Source of the DNA: Ulota crispa
Lineage: Eukaryota > Streptophyta > Bryopsida > Orthotrichales > Orthotrichaceae
Direction of reading: 5' to 3'
Length of the DNA: 64,000 nucleotides
NCBI GenBank assembly: GCA_963920765.1
Contig: OY987244.1
Span: 21,184,358-21,248,357, forward strand
Position numbers and translations under genes: made by a program. How positions within the stretch are numbered: position 1 is the first letter of the stretch; every line of letters begins with the position of its first letter. Of the stretch, positions 29,342-41,000 are shown piece after piece. The notes below the pieces were generated by a model, which made no database searches, was not told the origin of the DNA, and was given only the letters and a program-made list of their open reading frames with translations.

Positions 29342-30541
29342 GATAAGGAAACAAGTAGCAAGTATGCCAAATTTGAACTAAATATGAACTCTGCAAAGTC
29401 CAAAATGATATTTTTTTTTTAATTTTGTTTGGAAATATATGCTAAACATTGAAAAGATCTCCCAATGTTATGCATTGTCCAAAATTACACGCATAGCTTG
29501 TAATTACATGAATTTTTTTTGTATAGTTAAATATGGCATATATATTCAAATATGGCTAGTAATATACTAGTAGTCTTCATTAAATATTACTTCTTTTATT
29601 TTAATATATCACTCTAAATGTTACAATTTTTTTGCTCTCTTGTTTTCTAATTGAAAAACACCTTTAAAGTATTATTTGTTACTTGTTAGGTACTCCCTAT
29701 GTGCTTTGTGTGAAGACACCTTTATAATTGTAATGTATCATCAACAATAATAGGTATAAATGCCACAACTATTGTTAACTACTACTTTTAGCTAGCAACC
29801 ATTACTTGATATTGCTTTTAGTCACCAACTAATATTGTTAGCAAATTATATTGGCAAGTTCATATTATAAATGTATCTAAAAATTGATGTCAATTAAGAA
29901 GAAGATGCGCAGCATGAGGCAATCAAGCACTTAGCATACAAACAATTGTTCTTGTTTTTAACCATCTCATAAATAAATATAATTCCCAATTGGATTGACC
30001 TTATTCATTGTAACCTCTATAAATGATTTATTCTAAAATCCTTCCCATTTTGTTGTTATGTGTTATACCTTTATAAATGTTATAATTTCTCTACTCTACA
30101 AAGTTGACATTTAACAAGGGCTACCACACTCTATAGAGTTAACATTTAATAAGGGCCAGCTGTGGTGGACCTTATACACCTTATATAGTGGTGCCTGACT
30201 AGCATGAAGGCCGCTAGACACAAAAAAGTTTCATTGTAAGAAAACATTCATTGTAGCCAACTTCAAGGTAAGTTGGTGCAATACGTGGAAACAAGCAATT
30301 GAGGTGGGACATGGACATTAATCTTAGCCAAACTTTTTTCTTAAAAAGGTTCATCTTAGCTAGGCACTACTGTAATGACATCAATGTCAAATTTAACTAT
30401 TTTGAGGTCGTTTTGGTATTTGTAAAAGCACATATTTACAAGCTCGAGTGACAATGGCCCTCATGGCTCATGGAAAGGAAAAAAAAAGAACTTGAAAAAA
30501 AAACAATAACAATTGCTGCTATTGAAAATACCAAAATTTCA
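29342..30541. other. AT-rich spacer without recognised gene
   Basis: Nothing coding or structured is supported. Confidence 0.5.
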
Positions 30542-30550
30542 TTTTTCTAT

Positions 30551-30950
30551 GGGGAAATTACAAATAGGGGCATGAAATTGTAAAATATTACAATAGGGGC
30601 ACAATTTCAAAAAAATTGTAATTTTTTGTAATTTTTTTTGTTTGGACATTGATTGATTTAGACATCACATTAAATGTTAGCTAATTACTGAAAAACTTGA
30701 AGGTTTCTCCAAATCAAGCTTAAATAAAGAAATTTAAGCAAGGGGATGACAATTTTTGGAAACTTTTAATTTTTTTGAAAGTTAACTAACATTTAATGTG
30801 CTGAATCTAAATCAACCAATGTCCAAACAAACAAAAATTCACAAAAAAATCACAAATTTTTTGAAATCATGCCCCTACTTGTAATTATTTTAAAATTGCA
30901 CCCCTATCTGTAATATTTTATGTTTTCATGCCCCTATTTGTAATTTCCCC
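30551..30950. mobile_element. 400-bp Mutator-type MITE with 9-bp target duplication
   Basis: The terminal inverted repeats start GGGGAAATTACAAATAGGGG on both strands and extend about 50 bp with few mismatches. A second, inner inverted pair (TTGGACATTGATTGATTTAG) makes most of the element foldable. Flanks carry the exact 9-bp direct repeat TTTTTCTAT (30542-30550 and 30951-30959), the duplication length typical of Mutator-like elements. Non-coding. Confidence 0.9.
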
Positions 30951-30959
30951 TTTTTCTAT

Positions 30960-32126
30960 TGAATACATTGCATTGCAATTAAAACACTTTGATAACAAAG
31001 AAAGAAAAATGACACATACGTTTATTAGAATAACTGAGAGTTCGGGCAGTAAATTAGAAAGTTAATTTTTCTTTAATACAACATTCATACTTGCGCAAAC
31101 TGGTAGTAGGTTAATGGTCTTTCTAACAATATAACTCATGCATGCTTAAAAGACCTGAACATACCTTATAGACAAATTCGCTTTTCCATTGTGTCAACAA
31201 ACTATGTGAAATAGAAAAGTAGCATGTTAACACTTCAATCCTCTTTATACCTCAGGTTCTCGAGGAGGCAGCATCAAGGGTCTGGTGATGTAATAACATT
31301 GGGCTAACATATCACTCAAACAAAGTCCAAATAATGAATATCATCCAAATATTTCTTTCTATTTCAAAAAGATGACAAGTAGCAGCTATTTCATTGGAAA
31401 ATGTTGTTGAATTTTACAGCACAAGATGTTGAACTAAAACACAAAATAAGAGTTCCTGAAGACTCTTTTGACATTGTAAACAAACTTAAAAAATCGTCTT
31501 TTTTGGCAGTATATTGCACAAAAAAACAACTTTGTAATAAATAGTGTACAAATTATGAGGCGTTTAAATTTCAGTTCACATCCAAGTCATGTGCTGTGTG
31601 TTTGTTTTTTCCTACTATAGCAACTTATTTTTCTGTTGATATAGTTCACTTACAGTTTACAATCAAAAACGAAGTTCCAAAATGAGCCTCTTTGCTTATT
31701 GATTCAAACATCATCTCAATCTTTGAATAAAAGTGAAAAGTTTAAAGTCTGAAACATGGGATAGGTCACTTCTACTGAAGAATCAAACAGTACAATCCAA
31801 ACCCCATGTGGTTGGTCAAATCCTAACTAACATATACCTTTCACCTAATGCCAACCGTCTCAGTTAATGACTACCATAACACTATTCTGTACAGGACAGG
31901 GTCAGAAAGAGCTCCCATTACAAAAGTGTGCAGATCAGAGTAAGTTATACGTCAAAAAGAGGTATGAAGTTCAAAGGAGAGACTTCAGAGAAAGTAGCCC
32001 CGTAGAGAGTTCTCAGATTTCCAGCTTCTTCTCCCCTTCAGAAACTTACAGCTCATGAAAAGCTGCCGAAATGACATGAAAATAGATCTTCACGTGTAGG
32101 TAAGCTGGTTGCAATATTCAAATTTC
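30960..32126. other. Spacer and 3' flank of the F-box gene
   Basis: No supported ORF. The stretch nearest 32126 is the likely 3' UTR of the minus-strand F-box/LRR gene. Confidence 0.5.
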
Positions 32127-33950
32127 CTAAAAGAAATTAAGGCCCGCATCAAAAGGGACTAAGGCCGTCTCATCCATTTCAAACCGTACAGTGCAACAAA
32201 GTTGTCGAAGCGTATCTGCAATACGTGATTCTCGAAAGCGATGGCTCATGACAACATGATGAAACCATCCGCAAGCCTTGGCTATGGTGACCACTCCCCC
32301 GCCCTCCACACCTTTGCAATAAGGTATTCTCAAGCTTCGTAGCACCTGACACTTGCTCATGTACTCCAAACCAGTGTCCGTGACCCTGGTAAAAGCCAGG
32401 CTGAGGTGCGTGAGCCGAGTGCATTTCTGAGACAGAACATCCATTCCTTCGTTACTGACGAAGGAACAGTGGTCCAGTATGAGAGATTCTACAGAAGTAA
32501 ACCGGGCAACAGCACCCATGTTCGTGATCGCCTCGCATTTTACGATAGTCAGCTGTTTCAGATTCACAACCCCGCTAGCTATGCTAACAAGGCTCAGATC
32601 ATCAACCGTGGTGAAACTCAAATCAAGGAACCGTAAAGTGGTGCAGAAAGCAATCGCTGAATATCCAATCGCTGTAGGACCGGAGCAGCCTTGCAGGTCC
32701 AAATGTTCCAATTGCCCGTTCCCGTCCATCAGCATTTGCAATTCCATATCTCGAACTCCTTGCGCATGCGAAAGCGAGAATTTTCTGAAATCCAATCCAC
32801 ACAATCCAATTTCGGCGAGCCCTTGTCCAGTGCTCTGAAAATGATCCAGCGAGAGATCTGTCAGAAACTTGCACTGCTGGATCCACGGCAACACCCCCTC
32901 GGTTATGTTCGACGCATCCAGATGCAGCTTCTGGAGCCGAGGGCACTTCAAAATGATTGCCATAACAGCCGAATCGCTCAACCGATTAACACATGCAAGC
33001 TCCAGTAAATTCCCGTTCGCAGATGCAATAGCAATCACTGCCTCATCCAACCTGTCTTCATCAACACTTTCAAAAACCAACGAACTAAGCGAACTGCACC
33101 GAGAAAGCTCCCGCAGCTTAGCAGTCTTGAATTTCACAGATACATCTCGAAGTTTGTGGCAACCGCTCGCGACAGCCTTCAAAGCCAGGTCGATATTCAC
33201 AGCGCCGAGATCAAGCATCAATTTCAGCAACCCTCCACACTTGGAACCGATCACCACTAACCCCGACGACGTAAACCTAAATCCGCCCTTCAAGCCAAGT
33301 TCCTCCAACTCATGCAATTCCCCGATCGCCGCCAAAGACTCGTCTCCGAGATTCCGACAATTCTCAAGAACCAGAGCTCGCAATTTCGGGCACTTCTGAA
33401 CCAGGACCACAAATCCGGCATCGCGAAACAAAGGCAGCGACGACAAGTGCACCCGCTCCAACTCAGCAAACGCCCCGACCCCGGCCTCGGTCACCTTTCT
33501 CTGCACTTGATCCAAATCACCAATTCGCAACGACCGTAGCCGGGACAATGCCGCGGCTGCCACTTTGAGGTCTTGATCCTCGAGCTGGTCCGTGCACTGC
33601 GACAAATCAAGCTCCATCACATGCCAGAAGCGCTGCGCGAGCGGGGAGAGCGCAACTCGGCATCGAAGGACGAGCTTGTGTGCGCCCCACGCCACCGCCT
33701 CATTCCAAACCCTGCACACCAAGGCTGCGGCGTGGCGATCGACCTCGCTGTCCAAACATCGCACAATCTGCGATATCAAGCCCCCATCCCGCAATGCCAC
33801 ATCCATCGACCGCTCCTTCTCCACACCCGGCTGCTCCTTGCCACCATCGCCACTCTCCCTTTGATGAAAAACAATGCTCCCGTCGAACGCCGGACCCATC
33901 GCATACTCCTGCGCATCGGCTCCCAAATCCTTCAAGGCCGTCGTGGCCAT
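32127..33950 (-). CDS. F-box/LRR (FBL-type) protein, intronless, 607 aa
   Basis: A putative substrate receptor of an SCF E3 ubiquitin ligase. A degenerate F-box is visible at about residues 52-92 (LISQIVRCLDSEVDRHAAALVCRVWNEAV), followed by about 15 cysteine-containing leucine-rich repeats to residue ~575. Examples are LVLENCRNLGDESL, LDLQGCSGPTAIGYSAI, LSLAFTRVTDTGLEYM and LRIPYCKGVEGGGVV. The C-terminus is VPFDAGLNFF. The frame is open further upstream to an ATG at 34187, but those 79 residues are Ser/Arg/Cys-rich and unlike the family. I chose the ATG at 33948-33950 (MATTALKDLG) because acidic, well-behaved coding begins there; the longer start remains possible. GC content is much higher than in the flanks. 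The substrate is unknown and I cannot place it in a named FBL subfamily. Confidence 0.88.
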   Translation of the reverse strand: MATTALKDLGADAQEYAMGPAFDGSIVFHQRESGDGGKEQPGVEKERSMDVALRDGGLISQIVRCLDSEVDRHAAALVCRVWNEAVAWGAHKLVLRCRVALSPLAQRFWHVMELDLSQCTDQLEDQDLKVAAAALSRLRSLRIGDLDQVQRKVTEAGVGAFAELERVHLSSLPLFRDAGFVVLVQKCPKLRALVLENCRNLGDESLAAIGELHELEELGLKGGFRFTSSGLVVIGSKCGGLLKLMLDLGAVNIDLALKAVASGCHKLRDVSVKFKTAKLRELSRCSSLSSLVFESVDEDRLDEAVIAIASANGNLLELACVNRLSDSAVMAIILKCPRLQKLHLDASNITEGVLPWIQQCKFLTDLSLDHFQSTGQGLAEIGLCGLDFRKFSLSHAQGVRDMELQMLMDGNGQLEHLDLQGCSGPTAIGYSAIAFCTTLRFLDLSFTTVDDLSLVSIASGVVNLKQLTIVKCEAITNMGAVARFTSVESLILDHCSFVSNEGMDVLSQKCTRLTHLSLAFTRVTDTGLEYMSKCQVLRSLRIPYCKGVEGGGVVTIAKACGWFHHVVMSHRFRESRIADTLRQLCCTVRFEMDETALVPFDAGLNFF

Positions 33951-34187
33951 GATCACGGACCTGCATCCACGTCGCGCAGAGCCAGTGAGGATTGAATGGG
34001 CGGACGGGCGGGCAGGGGCGAGACGAGAAGCGTCGTGAGCACAGAGAGAGAGAAAGGAGCTACAACAGCAAATGGCCAACAACCCCATATCTGTCCATCC
34101 ATGAACGGACAGAACCAGCGAACGGATGGATGGAGGTGTCCGTCGACGATTTGCGTTCGTTCGAACGATGGATGAAAAAGTGACCAA

Positions 34188-34834
34188 AAGTGGCGGGTCT
34201 CAATATTCAAATTCAAAAACTGGCGGGTGCCGAAATTCAAATTCAAAAGACAGTCTTAGCATACTTACTAGTAAATTGGAGACGATACATGGACATTGTA
34301 CAAGCCAGAGTCATGTCACATACAAATCTATAATAGTGGAGCGGTTTGTTGGGAAAACAAGTGCTTGACATGTGAAGTATTTTGTATTTGCAAGAGAAGT
34401 AAGTTACATCCTCGGATGCTAGTGAAGGTAGTGTTTGTTGGTAGTCCAGCATCTTTGCTGTATTAGGAAACAATAGTGTATGATTGAAGAAGTGCGCATT
34501 GATACTCATTTTGTGGATTGCTTGGCGCTTAGAAGCTCCTGCTTTGGACGGAAACATTTTGGTGAGAAATCTGTCTCTCTTTGCATTGCATGCAACCGCA
34601 AATTGTTAGAGTTTGTATTGATGAATGGTTGCTTGTTGATCAACACCTGAGCCTAGTGTAGCCAGCATGACATCTTCTGAAAAAGCTCCAAAGTGTACAA
34701 AGCAGAAGGCGGCTCCAAATCAATTAGGTCGTAATGTCTATTGTAAATCAAGTGATTAGGCTACTCAGGTTGCTCAAGCAACGCCACCATGCATCCTTGA
34801 ACCCACGGTTTAGTGGGTTCAAAGGTTTCATCGT
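34188..34834. other. 5' flank of the F-box gene and spacer
   Basis: Contains a short direct repeat AATATTCAAATTCAAAA/AAATTCAAATTCAAAA near 34201-34250. No gene is recognised. Confidence 0.45.
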
Positions 34835-34909
34835 GTGTTTCGTCCCATATATGGCGACCTTTGGGTGCATTTTCAAGATATAAAGAACGCGAGGGATATC
34901 AGTACCTAT

Positions 34910-36015
34910 TGGTCTATTTTACTCAAAAGAGATCCGATTCTTGATCAAGTTGAGATTGACCTTGACGAAGGAGGTGCCTCAAGTAGCACGGATCATGACA
35001 ACATGCAATCAGGCGATGCAAAGCACAAGGTAGTACCGACGGCACTCTATTTTCTTGAGTTTTCCAAGAACTTGGCAAAGCCTGTGGCTTCTGACAACAA
35101 TATATATAACCAAGTAAGTCTTCAAAACTGCATCACGTGTTATACAATTTGATTGGCAATAGTTAACTTAATTGCTATGATTTTTTCATTTGTATATATC
35201 TATGGTCCTCGGTTGTCGGCGTTTGTAATTATTAAGAAGTTTACTGGTAGATGATTATGCAAAATTTGGCTTTCAAATTGAAAGCACCTCTTGCCAGTAA
35301 TGAGAACCGCCTTCAACGATGTGATTGTGGAATTTGGTGCTCGAGCGTTATTTGTTACAAAGGCGTTAGCCACAATGGAAACCAGCGATATCGCGTTGCT
35401 GCTTGAACACCCTAAACATTTGCGTGAAAAGCTCCAACAATTTATCACACACGGAAATTAAACCATCAGGCAATATCCCAGGTGACTTGGACTCACAAAG
35501 AAAAGCGGGAGAAGATTGGCAGGTATAAGATTGAGTATAATCATTGAATTCACAAATCTCTGCATTTGAAAAAATTGGATACCTCAGTTAGCTTCATAGA
35601 TGACATAGCCATGGGACATAAGAATTGGAACCACAACCATATACAATGAATGATACTCCAAAAACAATTTAGATAATTAGACAATGATTGATAGTTTCAT
35701 AGAAAAGCCAACTACATGCTGTACTTTAGATTAATGACTTTTAGGTCCGCCTCCGTTCTCTCGTAAAACTTAATGCCAAACAATATTGCATTTATGAGTA
35801 GCTAGCATTTCTTGAGTTCCATGAAGCCGTACAGAGTTTTTCTTTCAAAGTTTGATACATAAGTCATGATATTTTTAGTCTATTCAATGCTACGTAGCTA
35901 TTACAATACAATGCAGGTCAAAAATGGCATTTAGTTATAGCAAGGAAATCCTTCAAGCAGCATCAAACCTTGTAAGATACACCTAACTTTGACAGAATTG
36001 GGGTGCTCTGCATGC
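34910..36015 (+). repeat. Tandem segmental duplication, copy 1
   Basis: About 1.1 kb recurs at 36115-38058. Shared landmarks include GATTGACCTTGACGAAGGAG (34950; 36150 in copy 2), CTTTCAAATTGAAAGCACCT (35270; 36458), AAGATTGGCAGGTATAAG (35513; 37507) and GATACACCTAACTTTGACAG (35976; 38017). Copy 1 lacks the transposon that splits copy 2, so it shows the empty insertion site. Confidence 0.85.
35282..35461 (+). CDS. Putative exon encoding an MLLE/PABC-like module (copy 1)
   Basis: The open segment reads KHLLPVMRTAFND...HGN to a stop at 35461. The core KALATMETSDIALLLEHP, then KHLREKLQQF, follows the pattern of the C-terminal MLLE (PABC) domain of poly(A)-binding proteins, GMLLEM-(D/E)-x2-E-(I/L)-x-x-LLESPE-x-L-x-x-KV. 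A stop lies directly upstream in this frame, so it must be a spliced exon or a relic. A preceding ORF (34835-35152) ends near a GTAAGT donor at 35114 and may be an upstream exon (GDLWVHFQDIKNARDISTYW). I infer a small duplicated gene or pseudogene; the MLLE assignment is by eye only. Confidence 0.35.
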   Translation, partial: KHLLPVMRTAFNDVIVEFGARALFVTKALATMETSDIALLLEHPKHLREKLQQFITHGN

Positions 36016-36473
36016 AGCGACATTATGGGCTTGAGAGCTTCCACTCAATGCTAGTGACATTCTAGCACCACCTAATCATAAGAATTACGCAAAGCAGATC
36101 TTTAATTACATTTAGGCCCGTATTTTAACTGGAAAAGGACAAATTCATGATCAAGTTAAGATTGGCCTTGACGGTGGAGGTGTCTTGAGTAGCACAACTC
36201 ATGACAATATGCAATCAGGCAATGCAAAGTAGGAGGCGGTACCAAAGACACTCTGGTTTCCTGAGTTTTTGAACAAGGCAACTTTTGACGGTTGTTACCA
36301 AGTAAGTATTCAAAAACTACATCTTGTGTTATACATTTTGATTGGCAATTGTTAACTTGATTGCTATTTTTTCATTTGTATACATCTATGGTCCTTGGTT
36401 GTTGGTGTTTGTAGTTATTAAGAAGTTTACTAGTAGTTGGTTATGCAAAATCTGGCTTTCAAATTGAAAGCAC

Positions 36474-36651
36474 CTCTTGCCAGTAATGAGAACCAACTTC
36501 TTCGGCAAGGTGATGAAAAGTGAAACCCAGGCAATAGAGATAACAAAGACATTTGCCACAATGGAACTTAGCCATGTTATGTCCCTGCTCGAAAACCCTG
36601 ACAATCTGCAGGTAATGCTTGAAGCAATTGTCGCACACATGGACGCTAAAC
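36474..36651 (+). pseudogene. MLLE-like module, copy 2, 3' end replaced by a transposon
   Basis: Paralogous to 35282-35461. The frame LPVMRTNFFGKV...TKTFATMELSHVMSLLENPD then NLQVMLEAIVAHM keeps the MLLE-like spacing. The reading frame runs into the CACTA-like element, whose first bases supply the stop, so the original C-terminus is lost. The upstream exon equivalent near 36150-36230 carries an in-frame stop absent from copy 1. It is probably non-functional. Confidence 0.4.
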
Positions 36652-37463
36652 CACTACACTAATAATGGTATTTAGTGTTATGGTACCAATAGTGTTACTT
36701 GCACTTTAACTTCACTCACTCTAAATTTCAACTAGTTTGCATTTAGAGTTGCCTTCTTTTTATGCCCACCACTCTTTGTTGCTTCCTCCAAACTATGGGA
36801 ACTTTGGGAACATCTTGTGGAAACTTTGGGAACATCATGGAGAACTTTGGGAACATCATGTGGGAACTTTGAGAACGTCACATGAGAACATTAGGAACTT
36901 CATTGGAACTTTGGGAACTGAGAACTTTGTTGGAACTTTGGAAACTTCATTGGAATTTTGGGAACATCATATGGGAACTTTGGGAACACCATATTATAAC
37001 ATTTTAAAAAAATTAACTTTTTTTTTAACAAAAAGAGTTATGACATTTTTTAAGAAGTTATAACAATTTTTGTTTTTTATATTTTAATTTTTTGTTTTCA
37101 GATTTTTGGATTTTTGGATTTTTTGGATGTTTTGGATTATTTTTATCATTTTTCATCAATAAACGGTGACAATGATTTTAATCTAATGGACAAACTCAAT
37201 CTAGCCCAAGTTTGTGGTTTGTACCAAATAGTTGTTTAGATATTAACCCATGAATTTATTTTTATTTTTTTTGTTGTAATAAAACTGAACCAATTTCAAA
37301 CACTGAATGTAAACTTGTAAAAAGAAATTACTCCCAAAAATTACAATAGTTGACAAATAGTGTATAGGTTGACATTTAGTGTTGGTAATATTAAGGAAGT
37401 TGTTGACATTTAGTGTTAGGGTTCGTAATTAGTGTTGCCAACACTAAATACCATTATTAGTGT
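36652..37463. mobile_element. CACTA-like non-autonomous DNA transposon, copy B, with AAC duplication
   Basis: Begins CACTACACTAATAATGG and ends CCATTATTAGTGT. It is flanked by AAC on both sides (36649-36651 and 37464-37466), and the paralogous empty site in copy 1 supports these borders. CACTA ends with 3-bp duplications are hallmarks of the CACTA/En-Spm superfamily. The interior matches copy A (11400-12253) in inverse orientation, including the GGGAACTTTGGGAAC minisatellite. No transposase gene. Confidence 0.85.
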
Positions 37464-38094
37464 AACCGATATCCCGGCTGCTTGGACGCACCAATAAAAC
37501 CAGAAGAAGATTGGTAGGTATAAGATTGAGTACAATCATTGATTCAGTCACGAATCTCCGCGTTTGAGAAAATCGGATACCTGAGTTAGCTTCACACAGA
37601 TAACGTAGCCATGGGACACAAGAATTGGAATCACAACCATTTACGATGATACTCCAAAAACGATTCAGATAATTAGATGATAATGGACAGTTTCAGAGAA
37701 AAGACAACTACATGCTGTACTTCAGATTAACAACTTTTAGGTCCGCCTCCCCTCTTCTCTCGTAAAACTCAATGCCAAACAATATTGCATTTATGAGAAG
37801 CTAGCATTTCTGACGTTTCACGAAGCCATACCGAGTTTTTCTTTCAAAGTTCAATACATCAGTCATGATGATTTACGTCTATTCAATGCTATGTACTCCG
37901 TAGCTAGTACAATACAACGCAGGTCAAAAAATGGCATGTAGTAAAAGCAAGGAAATCCTTGAAGTTGCATCAAACCTTCCTTCAAACACGTCGACTTGAA
38001 CAATTCATGCTCGTAAGATACACCTAACTTTGACAGAATCAGAGTGCTTTGAAAACGCCTTGTTGAAAAATTCGGTCGCAAGTGAGATCGACTC

Positions 38095-41000
38095 TCATCG
38101 CCCCGAGTATCGATCCACAAAGCTCTTCGCCTTTGGTGGCGCTAGGTATCGTGCCTGCAGCAACGTCATGTCATGTGTATGCTTAGATTGAAATACTTTA
38201 GTTACTCTTGAATTCATTTCCAAGTGGTGCAGATATTAACCTCTGATTTGTTATGAAGCGAAACTTCTAGCCTTTCCTTGTAAACGTAATTGAATCTCAA
38301 GGAGAGAGAGGACACAGGGCTTTTTGATACAATTACGACATGTAGACATCCTCATGAATAGAATCTTCTCCACGATTCATAAGGAGAAATCCTTATGATG
38401 ACCATGACCATATACAGACTTCAATAGGAAATATTCTGCATGACCAAATGGAGACCTCCTTTTGAATCATGGAGATGATTCTCTTTAAGAAGTTGTCTAA
38501 AAAACTCTTGAAACGGTCTACTTTTATTTTTATAACCTTTTTGTTTTGTACCTGAATGAACATGCGCTCTGCATCGCCGCCCTTCCCTTGATCCTTCAAA
38601 AGAATACCCTGTAATATAGAATGCACATTGATAGATTTAGGATAAACTTGGAAAGACAGCAGAGCACAAAATCCTAAAAAAGCTGGAGCTTAAGAGTTGA
38701 GGCTAAGTAACCACACCTGTCTAACTAGAGAAATTCATATACACTCAACAGAATGCTCTATAATAGGGAACACACATAGATAAAGCTTACGGTTTAGGGC
38801 ACATATGCAGGGACATGCAAGATACAAAACCCAAGGAAGTTGGAATTCATGAACAAACTATTGTAGAGAAGGATTAGGGACCCATGGGAATAGCTAACAA
38901 ATAATATTCCCATATTCCAAAAAAGGTGGCACTTAATGCAAGCACTTAGATACCTTGCTGTAATCACTCACGTTACTAGTTAACCACTAACAACTTAATG
39001 CTATGTACATACTTAGCTGCTTGGTCATTTTTTTTTTGTTGCTTACATGCTATGGATAATTGAATTATATAAGGGTTTACCAGTGCTCATTTCAAAACAC
39101 CCTAACAAAAACCATTCACTATCCAGAAAATGTCTTTAACCCTTAAAGGACCAAGCAGCCCTTTGCGACCAATACAATACGGGGTGCTTTTCTTGTATTT
39201 GGAGTGCATCCACACCTTTATTACATTTGAGATCAACAAAGAAGTTAGAATATAGATCAATGCTGTTCTAGTGAGGTAGTCAAGATCCCAATTAAAACTT
39301 TTTGTTGGTAGCAAGTGCCAGTTATACAGCAACGTACATACTATATATTATAGTAGCTTGGTCCTTTAAGGGTTAAAATCCCTTCAAATTCTCTTCATAT
39401 TCAGCTTATTTGAAATAACACTTACCTGTGATAAATTTGTTTCGAATGAACCAAAGATATGTGTATGTTGAAATACTTCAAATATCTGTTCTAGAATAGG
39501 CTCCTCTACTAAGTTATATACGAATGCTAATTATTACAGAGGAGTGATGGAGTCGTCACCTTGGCTAAGTAGCCTCGGAAGTCATCGGGATAAGAGGCGA
39601 TGAGGTTGTCGTAGACAGCGATGGCATCTCCGGCGTGGCCGCTCCACGAGGAGTACGCCTTCCCCAGCAACATCTCCACCTGCACGGGATCCACCCGCTC
39701 CTCCGCTGCACCACTTCCCGCTCCCCTCGATGCTGCTGCTTTGGATTCGCTGAGTCGAGCTCTTGCGGTAAGCATCTCTCCCACGGCCTAAATTAATGCC
39801 ACGACACCACACCAATTAGGGTTTCCCTTCTTATATAGTTGACATCAATTCATCTCCTCAGTGCTTGGCCATTTTACAGGACATTGCGGCGCTGAACAGG
39901 CTTTAATCAAACTGGTTTAATTATTATTCTAAACTCGCTACATGTAAATATATATTCTCTGTCGTCATGCAATTATATGTCTAATACACTTAAATCTCTT
40001 TCATAAGGTAGGAACACCCATAAGCATTAGTTTAAGGGTTTTGAACATGATGACTATTAATAAACATCTAGCAAATTATAAGATCCTGTTAGCAACAGAA
40101 AAATAATGAGTTTGCACATTTGAATGTATTATTTGGATACTGTGAGAATAAGTTATGAATTTTTAAAGAGCAAACTGCCATTGTACCCATAACCAACACT
40201 AAGGTTTCATGTTCACATGTTGTCCATCTTTGTAATTACATCTATTTACTTCTACAGATTTTCCAAGATTCTAGAGGTGACGGTTATGGGGACACTAGCG
40301 CTTATGGGTGTTCCTACCTTATAACCAACCACCTGTGGCCCGAGATTTTTCACTATGACATGGTTTGAATAATGTGCGACAAGTCAGTGTAGCTGTACTC
40401 TAGAATGATGTTGCGGATATGGTCATCGTAAAGAGGTTCGAGTGAATGGATGTGAAATTTTGAATTGGAATAAATGTTAGAACTCAATTTTTTAGAAAAG
40501 TTCAGATTTTGTTCTGTAAGCGTTAAGTTCGGTTCTGCCGGAAATGGAAGACGATACGGATGAGTACTTTTGGTTGGCAATAATCAAGCATACCTCGTTT
40601 GGCTTGTTATCAGCAAGGAGCGCACTGATTAGTCCTTGTAGTAAGCTGATGGTATCCTTTGGAGCAGCCTGCAGCAACGCACCGAAATATACCACTTGCA
40701 ATTGGTAAGAATGGATCGAGCTCAGCAAAAAAAAATTGTTATAAAAAAATAGCTATAGTAGAGATGCTCGTCACGGGCTTAGCTAATTCATAATCGTGTT
40801 ACAAGATTTTAAATTGTAGACCATTTACAAGAAAAACAGCTCAAGAATCATGTACATCTTGTGATTAGTGATGCATTTAGTAAAGATTGTCAAAAATTTC
40901 GTTAAAGGCGAGTGCTTCGCCTTCACCATCTAGGTATTCTCAATAGTCTGAGTAAAATGTTGGTCACAGAAAGCTTTTTCTTGCAGTTCTTGCAGATCCA

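Larger units (their letters stand above)
36115..38058 (+). repeat. Tandem segmental duplication, copy 2, with transposon insertion
   Basis: Homologous to 34910-36015 but lengthened by the CACTA-like element at 36652-37463. Its right end reaches the 3' UTR of the plastid TPR gene (stop at 38095), so the duplication copied sequence immediately downstream of that gene. Confidence 0.85.

Noticed and set aside
32406..33995. Several plus-strand ORFs (up to 176 codons) opposite the F-box/LRR gene
   Set aside because: Antisense shadows of a GC-rich coding region.
33951..34187. N-terminal extension of the F-box protein to an upstream ATG
   Set aside because: 79 Ser/Arg/Cys-rich residues unlike the family; the internal ATG at 33950 gives normal composition. 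Kept as an alternative only.
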